This document shows positions 40,499 through 53,168 of a stretch of 64,000 nucleotides of DNA, one piece after another. This DNA comes from Volutella citrinella (lineage: Eukaryota; Ascomycota; Sordariomycetes; Hypocreales; Nectriaceae): contig JAWZSP010000001.1 in the NCBI GenBank assembly GCA_034401135.1, forward strand, positions 5,518,001 through 5,582,000. Reading direction: 5' to 3'. A program made the position numbers and the translations under genes. Position 1 is the stretch's first letter; every line of letters begins with the position of its first letter. The notes under the pieces are model-generated. The model did not search any database, had not been told where the DNA came from, and worked only from the letters and a program-made list of their open reading frames with translations.

Positions 40499-41690
40499 TC
40501 ATGTAATGATCATCGACTCGTGGCCATTTTCGCCATGAGCCCGTCTACTGGGACTCTCTGATTCTCCTCCGTTGAGGCCAATGTCAAGCCGCTCAGGCAA
40601 GGTCTTGCCCTTCTCACGAGCCGTATTCTCGGCCCAAACACGCATCTTGACGAGTTGGCGGATCGCCGCCTCGCGTCGATGCGACTGCCTCTCCAAAATT
40701 GCTCTATTAACTGCGTCTGCAACCTCGCGGCGCAAATCAGGGTGGAGTAGAGCGGCAAGCCGGGGCTCCAACGAGTCTGCCGGAAATAATAGCAGTGCCA
40801 TGGTCCGCTCCAAGTCCTCGAGGAACTTAGGGTTCGTGGGAGCTCGAGGACCAAGTTGCTCAGTGGCAAACTTGAGGGCCGGGGCGATGTCACCACCAGT
40901 GGCATTGCAGGTACGAATCAACTCTACGAGCTGAAGTCGTAGCAGAGAAAAATGAAGGGCCTTATCCTCGTCTAGAATCTGTTTACCCGAGTCAGTAAAT
41001 GCTTGCGGGACAGCGTTGCAAATTGTGACTGGTGGTGAGGTATGGAATGTCATATAAAGGTGGTTATTTATCATCAACAACTCGAAGGTCTATGCGTGGT
41101 GCATGTATAACTCGTGTTCTAATCATGCAAGAATGGTGGTGGTAATGTATGAAAAGCAATGAGTAACGTACCTCTGGATCCAAGTCATTCATAGCCTCAA
41201 TGGCGGCTTGAATGTTTCCGGCATGGATAAAATTCTGAATCTCTTGCCTCGCTTGGATGGATGTGAAGTCCTGCTGGGGTTGGAGGTTGGCCTCTTTGGA
41301 AAAGTTGGCCGCGGCATTGGGGTAGCCTTCCATGGTCAAGTAATCCAGGATGAGAGCGTTAATGTCGCTGTGGTTGGATTAGCACCCATTTGCGAAAATT
41401 TAGATGCAAAGAACTCCAAGACAGATAGGGTTTCAGGAAAAAGAAGAAGGTAATATCGTTTCTCCGCATTAAGTTCTAGGAGAGATTCCCATTGATAAAG
41501 TGATCATCATATAACCGGTGGGGAATGGAGTGAAGAGAGAAGTTTTGTCCGCATACCTTTTCGGCGACTTCACGTCTTCGACACGCCTGTCGAAGGCATG
41601 TTTAGCAGGGGTCGTCGTAGATGCAGAGGACGTCTGAGATTTGATTAGCAACAGCCCAGGTAGGTACGCACAGAGAGCCAACATACCATT
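40499..41690 (-). CDS. GID8: GID/CTLH E3 ligase subunit GID8 (LisH-CTLH-CRA)
   Basis: Complement of exons 41688-41690, 41557-41633, 41172-41367 and 40499-40978; 251 residues. The first exon is only the ATG, followed directly by a GTATGT donor; the next exon gives TSSASTTTPAKHAFDRR. LisH is DINALILDYLTMEGYPNAAANF, CTLH is IQARQEIQNFIHAGNIQAAIEAMNDLDPEIL, and CRA is HFSLLRLQLVELIR ... LLFPADSLEPRLAALL. The whole protein is these three domains, as in Gid8/TWA1, a scaffold of the ubiquitin ligase that degrades gluconeogenic enzymes in yeast. Introns 41368-41556 and 40979-41171 are long (189 and 193 nt) for this window. If the ATG-only exon is wrong, translation could start at the Met of LTMEGYPN, which would break the LisH motif. 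Confidence 0.88.
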
Positions 41691-42980
41691 ATGCCAGCTG
41701 CGGCGGGTGCTCTAGGTGGCACACGACAGAAAAGAGGTGCTGTGCCCGCAGAGAAATTTGCGCGAGAACCGGAGCCGGGAGCTGGGCCGGTAGCGGTATG
41801 TTCAGCACATTGGAGAGATCAAGAGTGCCAGCCTCTGATCAACCTGGCGGAAGTTCGGTGGGAAGCTGCAACTTTGAGCTGTTTGGGGGATGGAAGCTCG
41901 GTGGGATGGGAGGAAGAGAAGGTAAGTTGGGGGCTTCCAGGAAAAGGCAGAAGATTGGTGTCGTGGGCCGTTACCGCATGACGAGATGAATGGGCCAATC
42001 AGCAGTGATACAACAGCTCGAGACCCACTAAGCAAGCTCCAGCTCAGCATCGGTGTGCTGCCTGAGGATCGAACTGGAAGGGCAAGTGGCCAAACAGGTG
42101 GGCACTAAATCCGACCTGAGCCGCTGGAATGGCGAGCACCCCACTGTCGGATAGCACTGGCTGAGGCACCGATGGGCTTGCTTCAGTGAACATTGACGGT
42201 GGCGCCATATAAGGTATGGCACCACCTGGTGTTTTCTGTTGGAATTTGAGGCTGGATCGAACACCAAGGATAGGCTACGACGGGACTAGGTTGGTCGAAG
42301 GGCAGACATATCTATGTTTGCCGTCGCTTTCCATCTGTTCGAATACAAGAGGTGTCTGCTGACCAAACCAGAGCCTGCCTGGATGTGCACATCGATGATC
42401 ATCTTGAACATCACTCTGGTAGTTCCTAGAACAGGTTGGGTGGCGTCACTGTTCACATGGCAATTAACTTGGGTGTTCCCAGGAACAGTTGATTGATGTT
42501 TGCCGCCGCAAGCCAGGCCGGGCCTTTCCATATCTAGTTCTCGAAGGCTGGGGATCGCTAGTGGAGCCCGCCATGGTCAGCCCTCACTGTCCCCTTGACG
42601 ATTAAGCGTTACCTTTCTCCTCACAACTCTCAGTTCTTGCAGCGGTCGTTATCATTTGGTCCCGTCTACCCTACTACCACGGGCTCCTACGTTCGGAGAC
42701 TTCTCACAGATCCTGTTGCGAAACGAGTGCTCGGTTCCTCAGCCGTCTTATCTCTGACAGTGGTCGGTCCGCTCTGGTGGATCTCGACTCCATTTTCAGA
42801 GACTGCGCCCAGGCAGTAGCTGGTTGACTTGACAGGGTTACCCAAAAGATGCCTGTCGCTTGCTAAACAACCCAATTCATTTCTCGCTACAGCCCGCCGT
42901 CCTCTTCGCTATCTGCTGGGAGCCCCTCCAACGCACCCAGCCGCTTCCCCAGACAGCAACTCAGCTCCCGACCACTGATA
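41691..42980. other. Divergent region GID8 / uridine kinase
   Basis: 1.29 kb without a supported gene. It should hold both promoters. A 74-codon frame at 42595-42819 with one hydrophobic stretch is discussed under rejected items. Confidence 0.4.
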
Positions 42981-44833
42981 ATGGCCGGACTCGAGAGCCA
43001 TGTGACGGTGCAGAAGCGTGCCTACTACTCGCCGCCATGGGCCGACGTCAGCATCATTGGCGTCGCTGGTAGCTCAGGCTCTGGCAAGTCAACCCTATCG
43101 CAGGCTATCGTAAAGAAGCTCAATCTGCCATGGGTCGTCATTCTCTCAATGGCATGAGTTCCCGCTACTCCCCAATTTTTATCCTCGAGCGACGTACTCA
43201 TTGGATCATAGGACTCATTCTACAAAACGTTGACCCCCGAACAATCAAAGCTGGCGTTTGCCAATGAGTATGACTTTGACTCGCCAGATGTATAAAGCGC
43301 CCCTCGTCCATTACCCCCCATTCGCGAGGCTCAACAGTCTGACTCCGTTAATAGGCCATTGACTTTGATGTCCTGGTTGAGCGGCTCCGGGATCTCAAAG
43401 CTGGGTATGTCCTTGGAGATGATCAAGAGCTTCATGATAAGTACACGACTGACAATGGAGCCGTACAGAAAGCGAGCAGAAATCCCAGTTTACTCGTTTG
43501 CAAAGCACCAGCGATTGGAGCACACCACATCGATTTACTCCCCGCACGTGCTTGTCCTAGAAGGGATTTTTGCGCTCTATGACCCTCGAGTCTTGGAGCT
43601 GCTGGATATGGGTGTACGTTGGCATCTGGTAAGCTATTGGTATTGAGCAGTATATTGACGTGCTGCCAGATTTACTGCGAAGCCGACGGCGATACCTGCC
43701 TGTCGCGCAGGAGTAAGTAATTATCCCCTTTTGCCTACTGCTTGATCCGAAGGGTGTGGGCTAAACGCTACATGAAAACAGTCATTCGCGATGTGCGAGA
43801 GCGAGGCCGAGACATTGAAGGTATCATCAAGCAGTGGTTTAGGTTTGTCAAACCCAATTTCGAAAAGGTTTGTCGAATGCTCGCAGCTTTCTGCTGGGTA
43901 TAGATGACTGATGCCAAGTGCTACAGTTTGTTGAGCCTCAGCGAAAGGTGGCCGATCTCATTGTGCCGAGAGGAATTGAGAACCGCGTTGCGTTGGGTAA
44001 GACTTGCCTGAAAATCTGGAATCAAAAAACCTGGAATCAATTTTCTAATCATCGAGCCAGATATGATGGTCCAGTTCATCGAGAAGAAGCTTTTCGAGAA
44101 GTCGCGACATCATCGTGAAGAGTTGTCCAGATTAGAAATTGAGGCAAAGGAAACGCCGCTCTCAGACCGCGTCGTGATATTGGGCGACACGCCGCAGCTG
44201 AAGTTTATGAACACGATTCTTCAGGATATCGACACCACGCCGGAGGACTTCATTTTCTACTTTGACAGACTTGCAAGTCTCGTTATCGAACAGTACGGGT
44301 CATCCGGCCACCTGGGAGCAATGTCAAGTCCGCTAACGGATGTTTATAGGGCCCTTAACAATGTCCAGTTCGAGTCAGATACGATTGAGACTCCACAAGG
44401 CCACAAGTACCTAGGCCTGAAGCCCAAGGGCGAAGTCTGCGCTGTAGTTGTTCTCCGAGGAGGATCTGCGTTCGAGACAGCCCTGCGCAAGACGATCCCA
44501 GATTGCCGAACTGGCCGGTTGCTCATCCAGTCGGACTACTCCACGGGCGAGCCAGAGCTGCACTATCTGCGACTCCCAGATGACATCCAGAAGCAGGAGA
44601 GCGTACTGTTATTAGACACGCAGATGGCTAGCGGCGGTGCTGCGCTGATGGCAGTTCAAGTTCTCGTTGACCACGGAGTTGCGCAGGAACGCATCGTGCT
44701 GGCGACTTATTCGGCAGGCAAGATCGGATTGCACAGGCTGACGTCAGTGTTCCCAGAAATCACGGTGGTGGTGTGCAGCCTGCTGGACCATCCGGAAGAT
44801 CGATGGTTGGAGCGGAGATACTTTAGATGCTGA
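42981..44833 (+). CDS. URK1: Uridine kinase (bifunctional-type, C-terminal UPRT-like domain)
   Basis: Eight exons: 42981-43151, 43212-43289, 43355-43404, 43469-43613, 43670-43712, 43782-43867, 43927-43996, 44061-44833; 471 residues. All junctions keep phase. The first intron (43152-43211) is GC-AG: exon 1 ends in ...ILSM and exon 2 opens DSFYKTLTPEQ, which is the family's conserved SMDSFYK block. The P-loop is GVAGSSGSGKST (K36). DFDSPDAIDFD and the lid region RDVRERGRDI follow. The C-terminal ~210 residues are a uracil phosphoribosyltransferase-like fold whose PRPP loop reads LLLDTQMASGGA, degenerate against DPMLATGG, as is usual in eukaryotic uridine kinases. It salvages uridine/cytidine to UMP/CMP in the cytosol. 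Confidence 0.94.
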
Positions 44834-46120
44834 TGAGGGTTGCCCAGAGTGCGACCCTTGCTACGATCTGTTACTGTATGGAATGGGACTACCGTGTATG
44901 ACTTGGTTGACTGCTCCAACTGTGTACTACGTGGCTGCTCACCTCCGTTCAGGGGTACGATCAGGAACTGATCGACCAGGCGAGTGATTTCGCAATCCGT
45001 GAATGGTTTTGTGAATGAGCAAAGCCGTATGTGCGTGGCTTGACAGATCCCGAGGTTGATGATAGCCTGGTCCCCTCCTCGTAATAACTTGGGAACTAGA
45101 ACAGAAACTACATCGTCAAAGTGGATAATTATACGTAAAATTCACCTCCGGCTCGCGTGGCAACTTTGGCCCAAGAGTGTCAGGGAGGTGCTACAGCGGT
45201 TGCAGCCGGCTACATTATCCATATACATGACCTTGCAAGTAGATTTGCTGACGATGGCTTGTGGTTCCCGGGCCCACTGTTAGTCAGTGCTGATTCCACT
45301 GCAATCGGTCCGCTAAAGGCGGACTCTTGGCCCTGTGCCAAGCGATCCCCGACCGTTCCGGCAAGCGGCTGCAGGTGCCGTCCAATGCTAGTCGAGAACC
45401 GAGCACCCTGTCCAGTGCGCGGTGAAAGCCCTTAAAACACTAATTACGACTGCACGCGTGCGGGATGGGATGGAACTTGATTCACGAGGGCCCAAGCAGG
45501 AGAGGGTGCTAAGATGGAGGATGCAAAGCCAGGGGCAGGCGGGTGAGCCAGTCATTGGCAAGTTACTTTTCGTCGCAGTACCTCGGAATGCCTGCTACTT
45601 GGGCGCAGTGGGAGCTTCGGAGAGCCAACCACCTTGCCACCCACTAGTTCAGAGCATCCATGACGTAGCGTGGGGAGGGAAGGAGCTATGCCAAAAAGTC
45701 CCTGGTTCGGGCCAGGTACCTCCGTCGCAAGTCGCATTACACCATGATTTAAATCACCGGGAACCACTCACGCCTCCCGTCTTGGTGTCTCCAGCCCAAG
45801 CTGAAAGCCCGGCGCCAGCTTCCCTCTTGAACATTTTAATTCCGCCAAGTATTGGCACCTGCAAACACCAAGCTCGTTGTGTTTGGACTTCCGCTTGCCT
45901 CACGAGATACACTCTCTTGGTCTCCAAGCGTCGCCCTCAACAAGCAAGCACTTGCAACAAGCACTCGCACTCCCTCCCTCGCCATCGTTGGGCATTGAGA
46001 GACTTTATCGACATGTTCCGCTAGCACCGAAGCCGCCGAGCTCCCTGTTCTCTCACTCTGCTACTCCGTTCGCTGCGATCGCGAAAGCGTCTCAATTGGG
46101 CGTCTCACTTCTCGACCACG
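44834..46120. other. Uridine kinase 3' / NDE promoter region
   Basis: 1.29 kb without a supported gene. It carries the leader and promoter of the NADH dehydrogenase gene. An ACGCGT occurs at 45454-45459, too far upstream to interpret. Confidence 0.4.
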
Positions 46121-48230
46121 ATGCCCGCTCTGACTGGCTTGCGAGCAGCTCGCGCCCTGCCCTCGCGCAGCGCCGCGTCCTTCGCCATTCCCCAAGCCCC
46201 GGCGACACAGCTACGAGCTATCTCGAAGCTCTCTGGCCACCATTCGACCCAGGCCCGCCGGGCCCTGCAATCCAGTGCTAACAAGTGGTTGCCCGCGCAG
46301 TTCTTTGCGCGCAATCTATCGGGCAAGCCGCTTCCCCAGCGAAATTCACAAGTGCTCAACTTCTGCTACCGCACAGCCGCTTGGTTTGGCACGACCTTGA
46401 CCATCTTTGGTGTCGGCGTGTTCGGCTTCTTCCTTTACGATGCCAGCACCTACAAGGAGCATTCAACGCGCAGTGATATCGACGTGTCCCGGATAGCCCT
46501 TCAGCCCCGTCGAGGTGGTTCCAAAAATTTGCCCATCGCCGAAGTCTACATTGATGATGATGATTCCGAGGAGAAGCGCCGCCTCAAGACAAAGCCTCAC
46601 CTGGTCATTCTCGGAGGTGGATGGGGAGGCGTCGCGCTCCTGAAAGAAATCAATCCGGAGGATTACCATGTTACCGTCATCTCGCCTACCAACTACTTCC
46701 TTTTCACTCCAATGCTCCCCTCCGCCACCGTTGGGACTCTCGAGCTGCGATCTCTCGTTGAGCCCATCCGTCGTATTCTGAGCCGTGTCAATGGCCATTT
46801 TATCCGAGCGAACGCCGAGGACATCGATTTCTCCAGCAAGCTGGTCGAAATTGCTCAAAAGGATGCAAGCGGAAACCAAGTCCGCTTCTATGTGCCGTAC
46901 GATAAGCTTGTCATTGCTGTCGGTTCTACAACCAACCCTCATGGTGTCAAGGGCCTAGAAAATGCGTTTTTCCTCAAGGATATCGACGATGCCCGCAAGA
47001 TTCGAAACCAAGTCATCCATAATTTCGAGACCGCCTGCCTACCCACGACGCCCGACGACGAGCGCAAGCGACTTTTATCCTTTTGCGTGAGTGGAGGAGG
47101 CCCAACGGGTGTCGAATTTGCTGCCGAGCTTTACGACCTCCTCAACGAAGATCTCACACGCCATTTCCCCAAACTTCTCCGAAACGAGATTTCAGTCCAT
47201 CTGATCCAAAGCAGAGGCCACATTCTTAATACTTATGACGAAACTGTTTCCAAGTTTGCCGAGGAAAGGTTTGCTCGTGATCAAGTCGAGGTTCTTACCA
47301 ACTCTCGAGTCAAGGAGGTTATGGCCGACAAGATTGTCTTCACCCAGAAGCAGGAAGACGGCAGCCTCATAACAAAGGAGCTCCCCATTGGGTTCTGCCT
47401 CTGGTCGACGGGAGTTTCACAGACTGCCTTTTGCAAAACACTAGCCGCAAAGCTCGGCAACGCTCAGACAAACCGCCATGCTCTGGAAACCGACACGCAC
47501 CTTCGTCTGAATGGCGCTCCTCTAGGCGATGTGTATGCCATTGGTGACTGCTCTACCGTCCAGAATAATGTCGCCGATCACATCGTTAGTTTCCTCCGCA
47601 ACGTCGCGTTGAAGCGTGGCAAGGACCCCGAAACACTGCAACTGCACTTTAGCGATTGGCGGGAAGTTGCCAATGATGTGAGGAAGCGTTTTCCGCAGTC
47701 TATAAATCATCTCAAGCGCCTCGACAAGCTGTTCCTAGAATTCGACAAGGACAATTCTGGAACGCTTGATTTCAACGAGCTGCGGTCGCTTCTGGGCCAG
47801 ATCGATAGGAAGCTCACATCGCTACCGGCGACGGCCCAACGCGCCCACCAACAGGGGCAGTATCTTGCCCGCAAGTTCAACAAACTGGCCCGCATAAAGG
47901 AGGGACTTGCATGCAACGAGATTCGTGAAGGTGATATTGACGCTGCGGTTTTCAAGGCCTTTGAATACCGTCACCTGGGCAGCCTTGCCTATATTGGCAA
48001 CTCGGCCGTCTTCGATTTGGGTGACGGCTGGAATTTTGTCGGAGGGCTCTGGGCCGTATATGCCTGGCGCTCTGTGTACTTTGCACAGAGCGTCAGCTTC
48101 CGTACCAGAAGTCTCATGGCTATGGACTGGGCCAAGCGAGGTCTCTTTGGTCGAGGTATGAATTCTCACAGACACCATTTGTCCTCATTGTAGGGTACTG
48201 ACATGACTACTAGATCTGATGAGCTTCTAA
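46121..48230 (+). CDS. External alternative NADH dehydrogenase with EF-hand
   Basis: Two exons, 46121-48155 and 48214-48230 (a six-codon last exon ending DLMSF); 683 residues. The N-terminus is a presequence rich in Ala/Arg/Ser, followed by a membrane segment (LTIFGVGVFGFFLYD). The first dinucleotide site (FAD) is HLVILGGGWGGVALLKE, the second (NADH) SFCVSGGGPTGVEFAAELY. The FAD-binding tail includes YAIGDCSTV. An EF-hand, DKDNSGTLDFNE, is inserted about residue 545 with all Ca-coordinating positions filled. This is the fungal NDE type-II rotenone-insensitive dehydrogenase anchored on the outer face of the inner membrane; the EF-hand form in Neurospora is Ca-linked. It passes electrons to ubiquinone without proton pumping. 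Confidence 0.95.
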
Positions 48231-48518
48231 GAGGTGAATGGCTCACTACCTCTTACTAGAAAGTTTCATATCCAGAGGCGTTGAGCGAGAAGGCTTGGAG
48301 AAATGCACATTTCAGATCCTAAACCGAGCTTGATGACCTGCTTAGCTATTGATGATGGGCATAGACCGACAGAACATCTCGAAGTAAACAAGAAACGATG
48401 GACAACCTGGGCGAGTTCGAGTCCTATTGGGGGCTGGCCTTTTGAATGTGGGAAATGATTGAAGCAGTAAATTGTGTCGCTAAACATCCATATATCAAGC
48501 ATGAGTCTATGAACCAAA

Positions 48519-49885
48519 TTATAGTGTGAAATCCTTGTACGTCCACTTTTCTGTGTACTTGCGCTTGGGCAGCTTCTTGAAAGGAATGTGCCGGCGGCTT
48601 TCCACCTTGCCGCGCACCAACATGCTGCGGTACCTGTCGCGTAGCAAGTTTCCCTCTGGCTTCAGAAGACGCAGCGACTCCTGCAACTCGTCGGGTAGCA
48701 CAAGTTCCAGGTCCTTCTCGGGGAGTTTGTACTTGCCAAGCTGCTTGCGACGCAGCTTGGTATCGTCCACGTCGCTGTCCGAGTCGGACTGGTTAGCGGC
48801 AGCCTCGAGAGCAAGCTGCTTCTCGCGGTCGCGCTGCTCAACCTCGTTGGCAATCTCAACGATGCGCTGCTCCTGGATGTTGCGCGTCTTCATGGCGGCC
48901 TTGTGCTTGGCTAGTCGCTCTTCCTCCTTGCGGCGCTTGATACGGTTTCGCTGGGTCTGCGTCTTGCGCTGCGGTCGCTTCGCGGGCTTCTCATCCTCGA
49001 CGCCGCTCTGGAAGCCCTCCCATTCCGAGTCTTCCTCCCACTCTGAGAGGTTAGCCTTCGCCTCGGCAGCCTCCGCCTCGGCGGCCGATCGGGCTGCGGC
49101 CTCTTGCTTCAACCGGGCGGCCTCCTCGGCCTCCAATCGCTTGCGCTCCGTCTCGAGGGCCTTCTCGCTCTCCTGGGCGAGTCGCTCTTCGTAGTCGGTG
49201 AACATGGGGTTGTAACTGTAGCCGCCAGTGGGCTTCTTCAACGCAGGGACGTGTTTTCCGCTTTCGAGCAGAGAGATTGGCTTCTGCTTCATCGACTTGG
49301 GTGCCTTTGCCTTCTCGACCTTTTCCAAAAAGTCGTCGACATTCTCCTGCACCTCCGGCACCGAAACAGCCCACGGGTCGTACGTGGCGTCTTTGACAGT
49401 AACGGTGTTCTCGTGCTGGCCATCAGCCACCCTCTTGAGTCGAGAAAGTTCCTTATGTGACACCCAGCCAGTTTTCTGGCGCTTGGCAGGAATGATACCG
49501 TTCGTAGTTTTATCGCTAGGTCGCTTGCGCATGGAAACGGCGGGCACAGCAGAACGTTGAGCAATGATCTCGTCAGCCTTCAACTTCTTGACCTTCCTCG
49601 GTAGGTTCTTCGGGAGAGCAGCGTCGCCGGCCACATCGAGCGTGAACAGATCTGCGGAGGCCTTTTCTCGGATAACACCTCTGTAATTGCGTTAATACAT
49701 CTCAGGGAACGGTGCGGCGGGAAGGCCTACCCTCGAATAATTTCCTTGTTCAATTCCTCGAGACCTTCTTCCACTTCGGTCACATCGACATTTTTCCTCC
49801 AGGCCTTCTTGCCCTTTCGCGAAGGCTGGTTGAACTGCTTGGGGGCCTCGCCCGAGCCGGCGGTCTTTCCTTTAATCACCGGCAT
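48519..49885 (-). CDS. NOP53: Ribosome biogenesis protein NOP53
   Basis: Complement of exons 49731-49885 and 48519-49680 (50-nt intron 49681-49730); 438 residues. It begins MPVIKGKTAGSGEAPKQFNQ, then SRKGKKAWRKNVDVTEVEEGLEEL, the N-terminal AIM-like and conserved block of Nop53. Next come REKASADLFTLDVAGD, AVSVPEVQENVDDFLEKV, GGYSYNPMFTDYEERL, a long charged coiled region and the C-terminal basic KKLPKRKYTEKWTYKDFTL. In yeast, Nop53 recruits the exosome cofactor Mtr4 to pre-60S particles for ITS2 processing. It acts in the nucleolus. Divergent from YPT6. Confidence 0.93.
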
Positions 49886-50421
49886 GATTGCTGAGAGCCG
49901 AGGCGAAAGCTGAGACCAAAGACGAACAATGTAGTATTGAGGCTGGTCCTCGCCATCAAGATGCAAATTAGTGGGGGACTGACAGTCTCTTACTTTTTTT
50001 AGTGGGGCCGTCCAGAGACCCCGTTATCTACTTATCGTGAGTCTTATCTGAGGTTCCATCCTCCACACCGGCAAACTCGTGTGACCTTGGCTCAAAAGGG
50101 CCATTTATGTACCAACCGAGGGCCATTCCTACCTGCACGTGCACAGGTGCAGGGTGCTGTCATGGGCCTCTCCTGCCAAATCCAGGCATCGGTTTATGAG
50201 GACATCTACCTCCTTTCCCAGATTGAACGCGAAGACCGATTTCCCGCCACCAGCATCGCCACCGACCCGATCGTATCCATCAGTCATCTATACTGAAAGT
50301 CTCAAGACGTACAGCGCGCTTACGCCTACCACAGTAGCTTGCGACGGAACAGCAACAGCTGGTGTTTGACAGCTGTCCCATCCCCTCCTTCTCCGCGCAG
50401 CATCTCGGCAGACCTGCAACC
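49886..50421. promoter_or_regulatory. Divergent promoter NOP53/YPT6
   Basis: 536 bp between divergent ATGs. No strong motif noted. Confidence 0.4.
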
Positions 50422-51378
<957 letters not shown>

Positions 51379-52314
51379 ATACCCTACACGACTGCGAGCT
51401 GGAGTAATGAGATGTTCCCAGCCGGGAAGACGAGCTGTGCTGCCGAGGTCAGACTTTTGAGGCCACTACATTGAACGACGAGATCCTGTCATACCCTGCC
51501 ATAGTATGTGGACCATCGTACAGGAGCTTGTATAATACAGCATAGAATCAGGACTACGAGCCTACGATCGCTATATAAGACACTTTAATGCATCAATTCA
51601 TGTAAAAGAAAACTTCTTTCTATTTTCAGAAGCCACGAGGCTTGGTAGAGCCGTGGGCACTCTGACGCATGCGCCTCACTCTAATATCCTGCGAGTTAGA
51701 CCAACGGTGCAGGCGGCAGTCTAGGACATGGCCTAAACTGGTAAGGCAGATTCAATTGGTCCCAGAGTTAGGACAATAGGGCGAGTTTCTCGCACCGAGA
51801 GGTCATGGCCAACCTCCCCTCTCCAAGGGAAATGATCTCCGCGAGGAGGATCTCACTCACAACCTCATCAGAGCCGACTCGTAATACTATGAGGCAGCAT
51901 AGGGAAATACTGTGATGTCATGCGTGGGAACACAGACTCGCCCACGTGACTGGGAGTAGCTGCCCAGCTGCTCGTCACCTCATCAGGCGACCACGCGACC
52001 ACGCGACCGACAGCTTCGGGACCCTCGGAAGGCCGTCGCTTGGCTGTGGGGCCGTGACATCCAGAGGCTGAACGAATGGAATAGCCTGACCGCATCATTT
52101 CAAACAACGTATTAGGGGAAACCCTTAATTTGTCCAACTTGCATCCTCCTCTCCCATCTGAGGATCTGGTTCTGTTCAGGTTGTTTTTTTTACGCTCCCT
52201 CACCACATCTCTTTCTCCCTGACTTGCTCGAGGCGAGCACTCTCCGCCTTTCACCCTCCGCCCAGAAAGCAACATTACTAGGAGCGCTCCTGTGCGTACA
52301 ACTTCTACGTCACC
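51379..52314. other. YPT6 3' / KEI1 promoter region
   Basis: 936 bp. A short GCGACCAC direct repeat lies around 51987-52005. No coding signal recognised. Confidence 0.4.
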
Positions 52315-53168
52315 ATGTCCCGGCTTACCCGAACGGTGCTGCGCATGCCGCGACTCAAGGTCAGTAAATGGGAGGAGAAGGGAGAAATTGATTTCTCTCG
52401 GCGACCAGGAACTGATGAATTATGTGGTAGAGCCTCTTTGGTTTCATTAATCTGCAGACTGGGACCGAGGTCATTTCGCTGGCGCTTGTGTTCAACAAGA
52501 TCATCGGAGTCTACGGTCTGCTGGCCATCCTAACGGGATACCAGCTGTCGCTGCTGCAATTGTCCACATACCTGTACTCGATCGCCCTGCTCGGTCTGCT
52601 GGTCATTCTCATCCCCCATATCCGGCGACAGAGCCCGTTCGAGTGCCTGGCGCTGGCCTGGGTGTATATCCTCGACACGCTCGTCAATGCACTTTACGCC
52701 GCCGCCTTCGGACTGGACTGGTACTTGAACAGTCAAGTGACAACGTCGACGGAAGAACCCCCCCAGGCGACACCAACTGGGATTGTGGCAGAGGGTATGG
52801 AAAATCTGCGACGCGAGGCGCAAGTGCACGGAAAGGTGGTACCACAGGAGGCTGCCACCAGCTTGGTGCTGATTGTCGCGACGACGCTTGTCCGAGTCTA
52901 CTTTAGCCTGGTCGTCATGGCGTACGCGAAGCAGGTGCTGGGCAAGTACATGCAGCTGATGATCCTGGAGGGTCCCGGTGTTGACGAGCAACACGGTCCC
53001 TTCGGTCAATCCCTCCCCGACGGTGATGGGCGCAAGGGGCGCATGGCCCGGTTCATGGTGAGCGTCGGCCGGGGTTATTGGCTTGAGCAGCGAGATGCAG
53101 AGGAATGGGCGAGGGCCGCGCAGCCCAACAAAGCCGGCGCCGGGGGCGCTCTGGCGCTTGAGGTCTGA
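52315..53168 (+). CDS. KEI1: Inositolphosphorylceramide synthase subunit KEI1
   Basis: Two exons, 52315-52359 and 52458-53168 (98-nt intron); 251 residues. It starts MSRLTRTVLRMPRLK then TGTEVISLALVFNKIIGVYG. Four membrane segments are visible: LVFNKIIGVYGLLAILTGY, YLYSIALLGLLVILIPHI, ALAWVYILDTLVNALYAAAF, and LVLIVATTLVRVYFSLVVMAYAKQV. The last, with its VRVYF...YA pattern, is characteristic of Kei1. The cytosolic tail is polar. Kei1 holds Aur1 in the Golgi and is needed for IPC synthase activity. The start is supported by the exon 1 junction giving the family's conserved LK-TG-x-EVI block. Confidence 0.88.

Noticed and set aside
42595..42819. 74-codon frame with a basic N-terminus and one hydrophobic segment, resembling a small mitochondrial protein
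   Set aside because: No recognised family, and it sits in the uridine kinase upstream region. It could be real, but there is nothing beyond the hydrophobic stretch to support it.
45422..46024. 200-codon plus-strand frame upstream of the NADH dehydrogenase
   Set aside because: No domain and uneven composition; more likely promoter and leader sequence.
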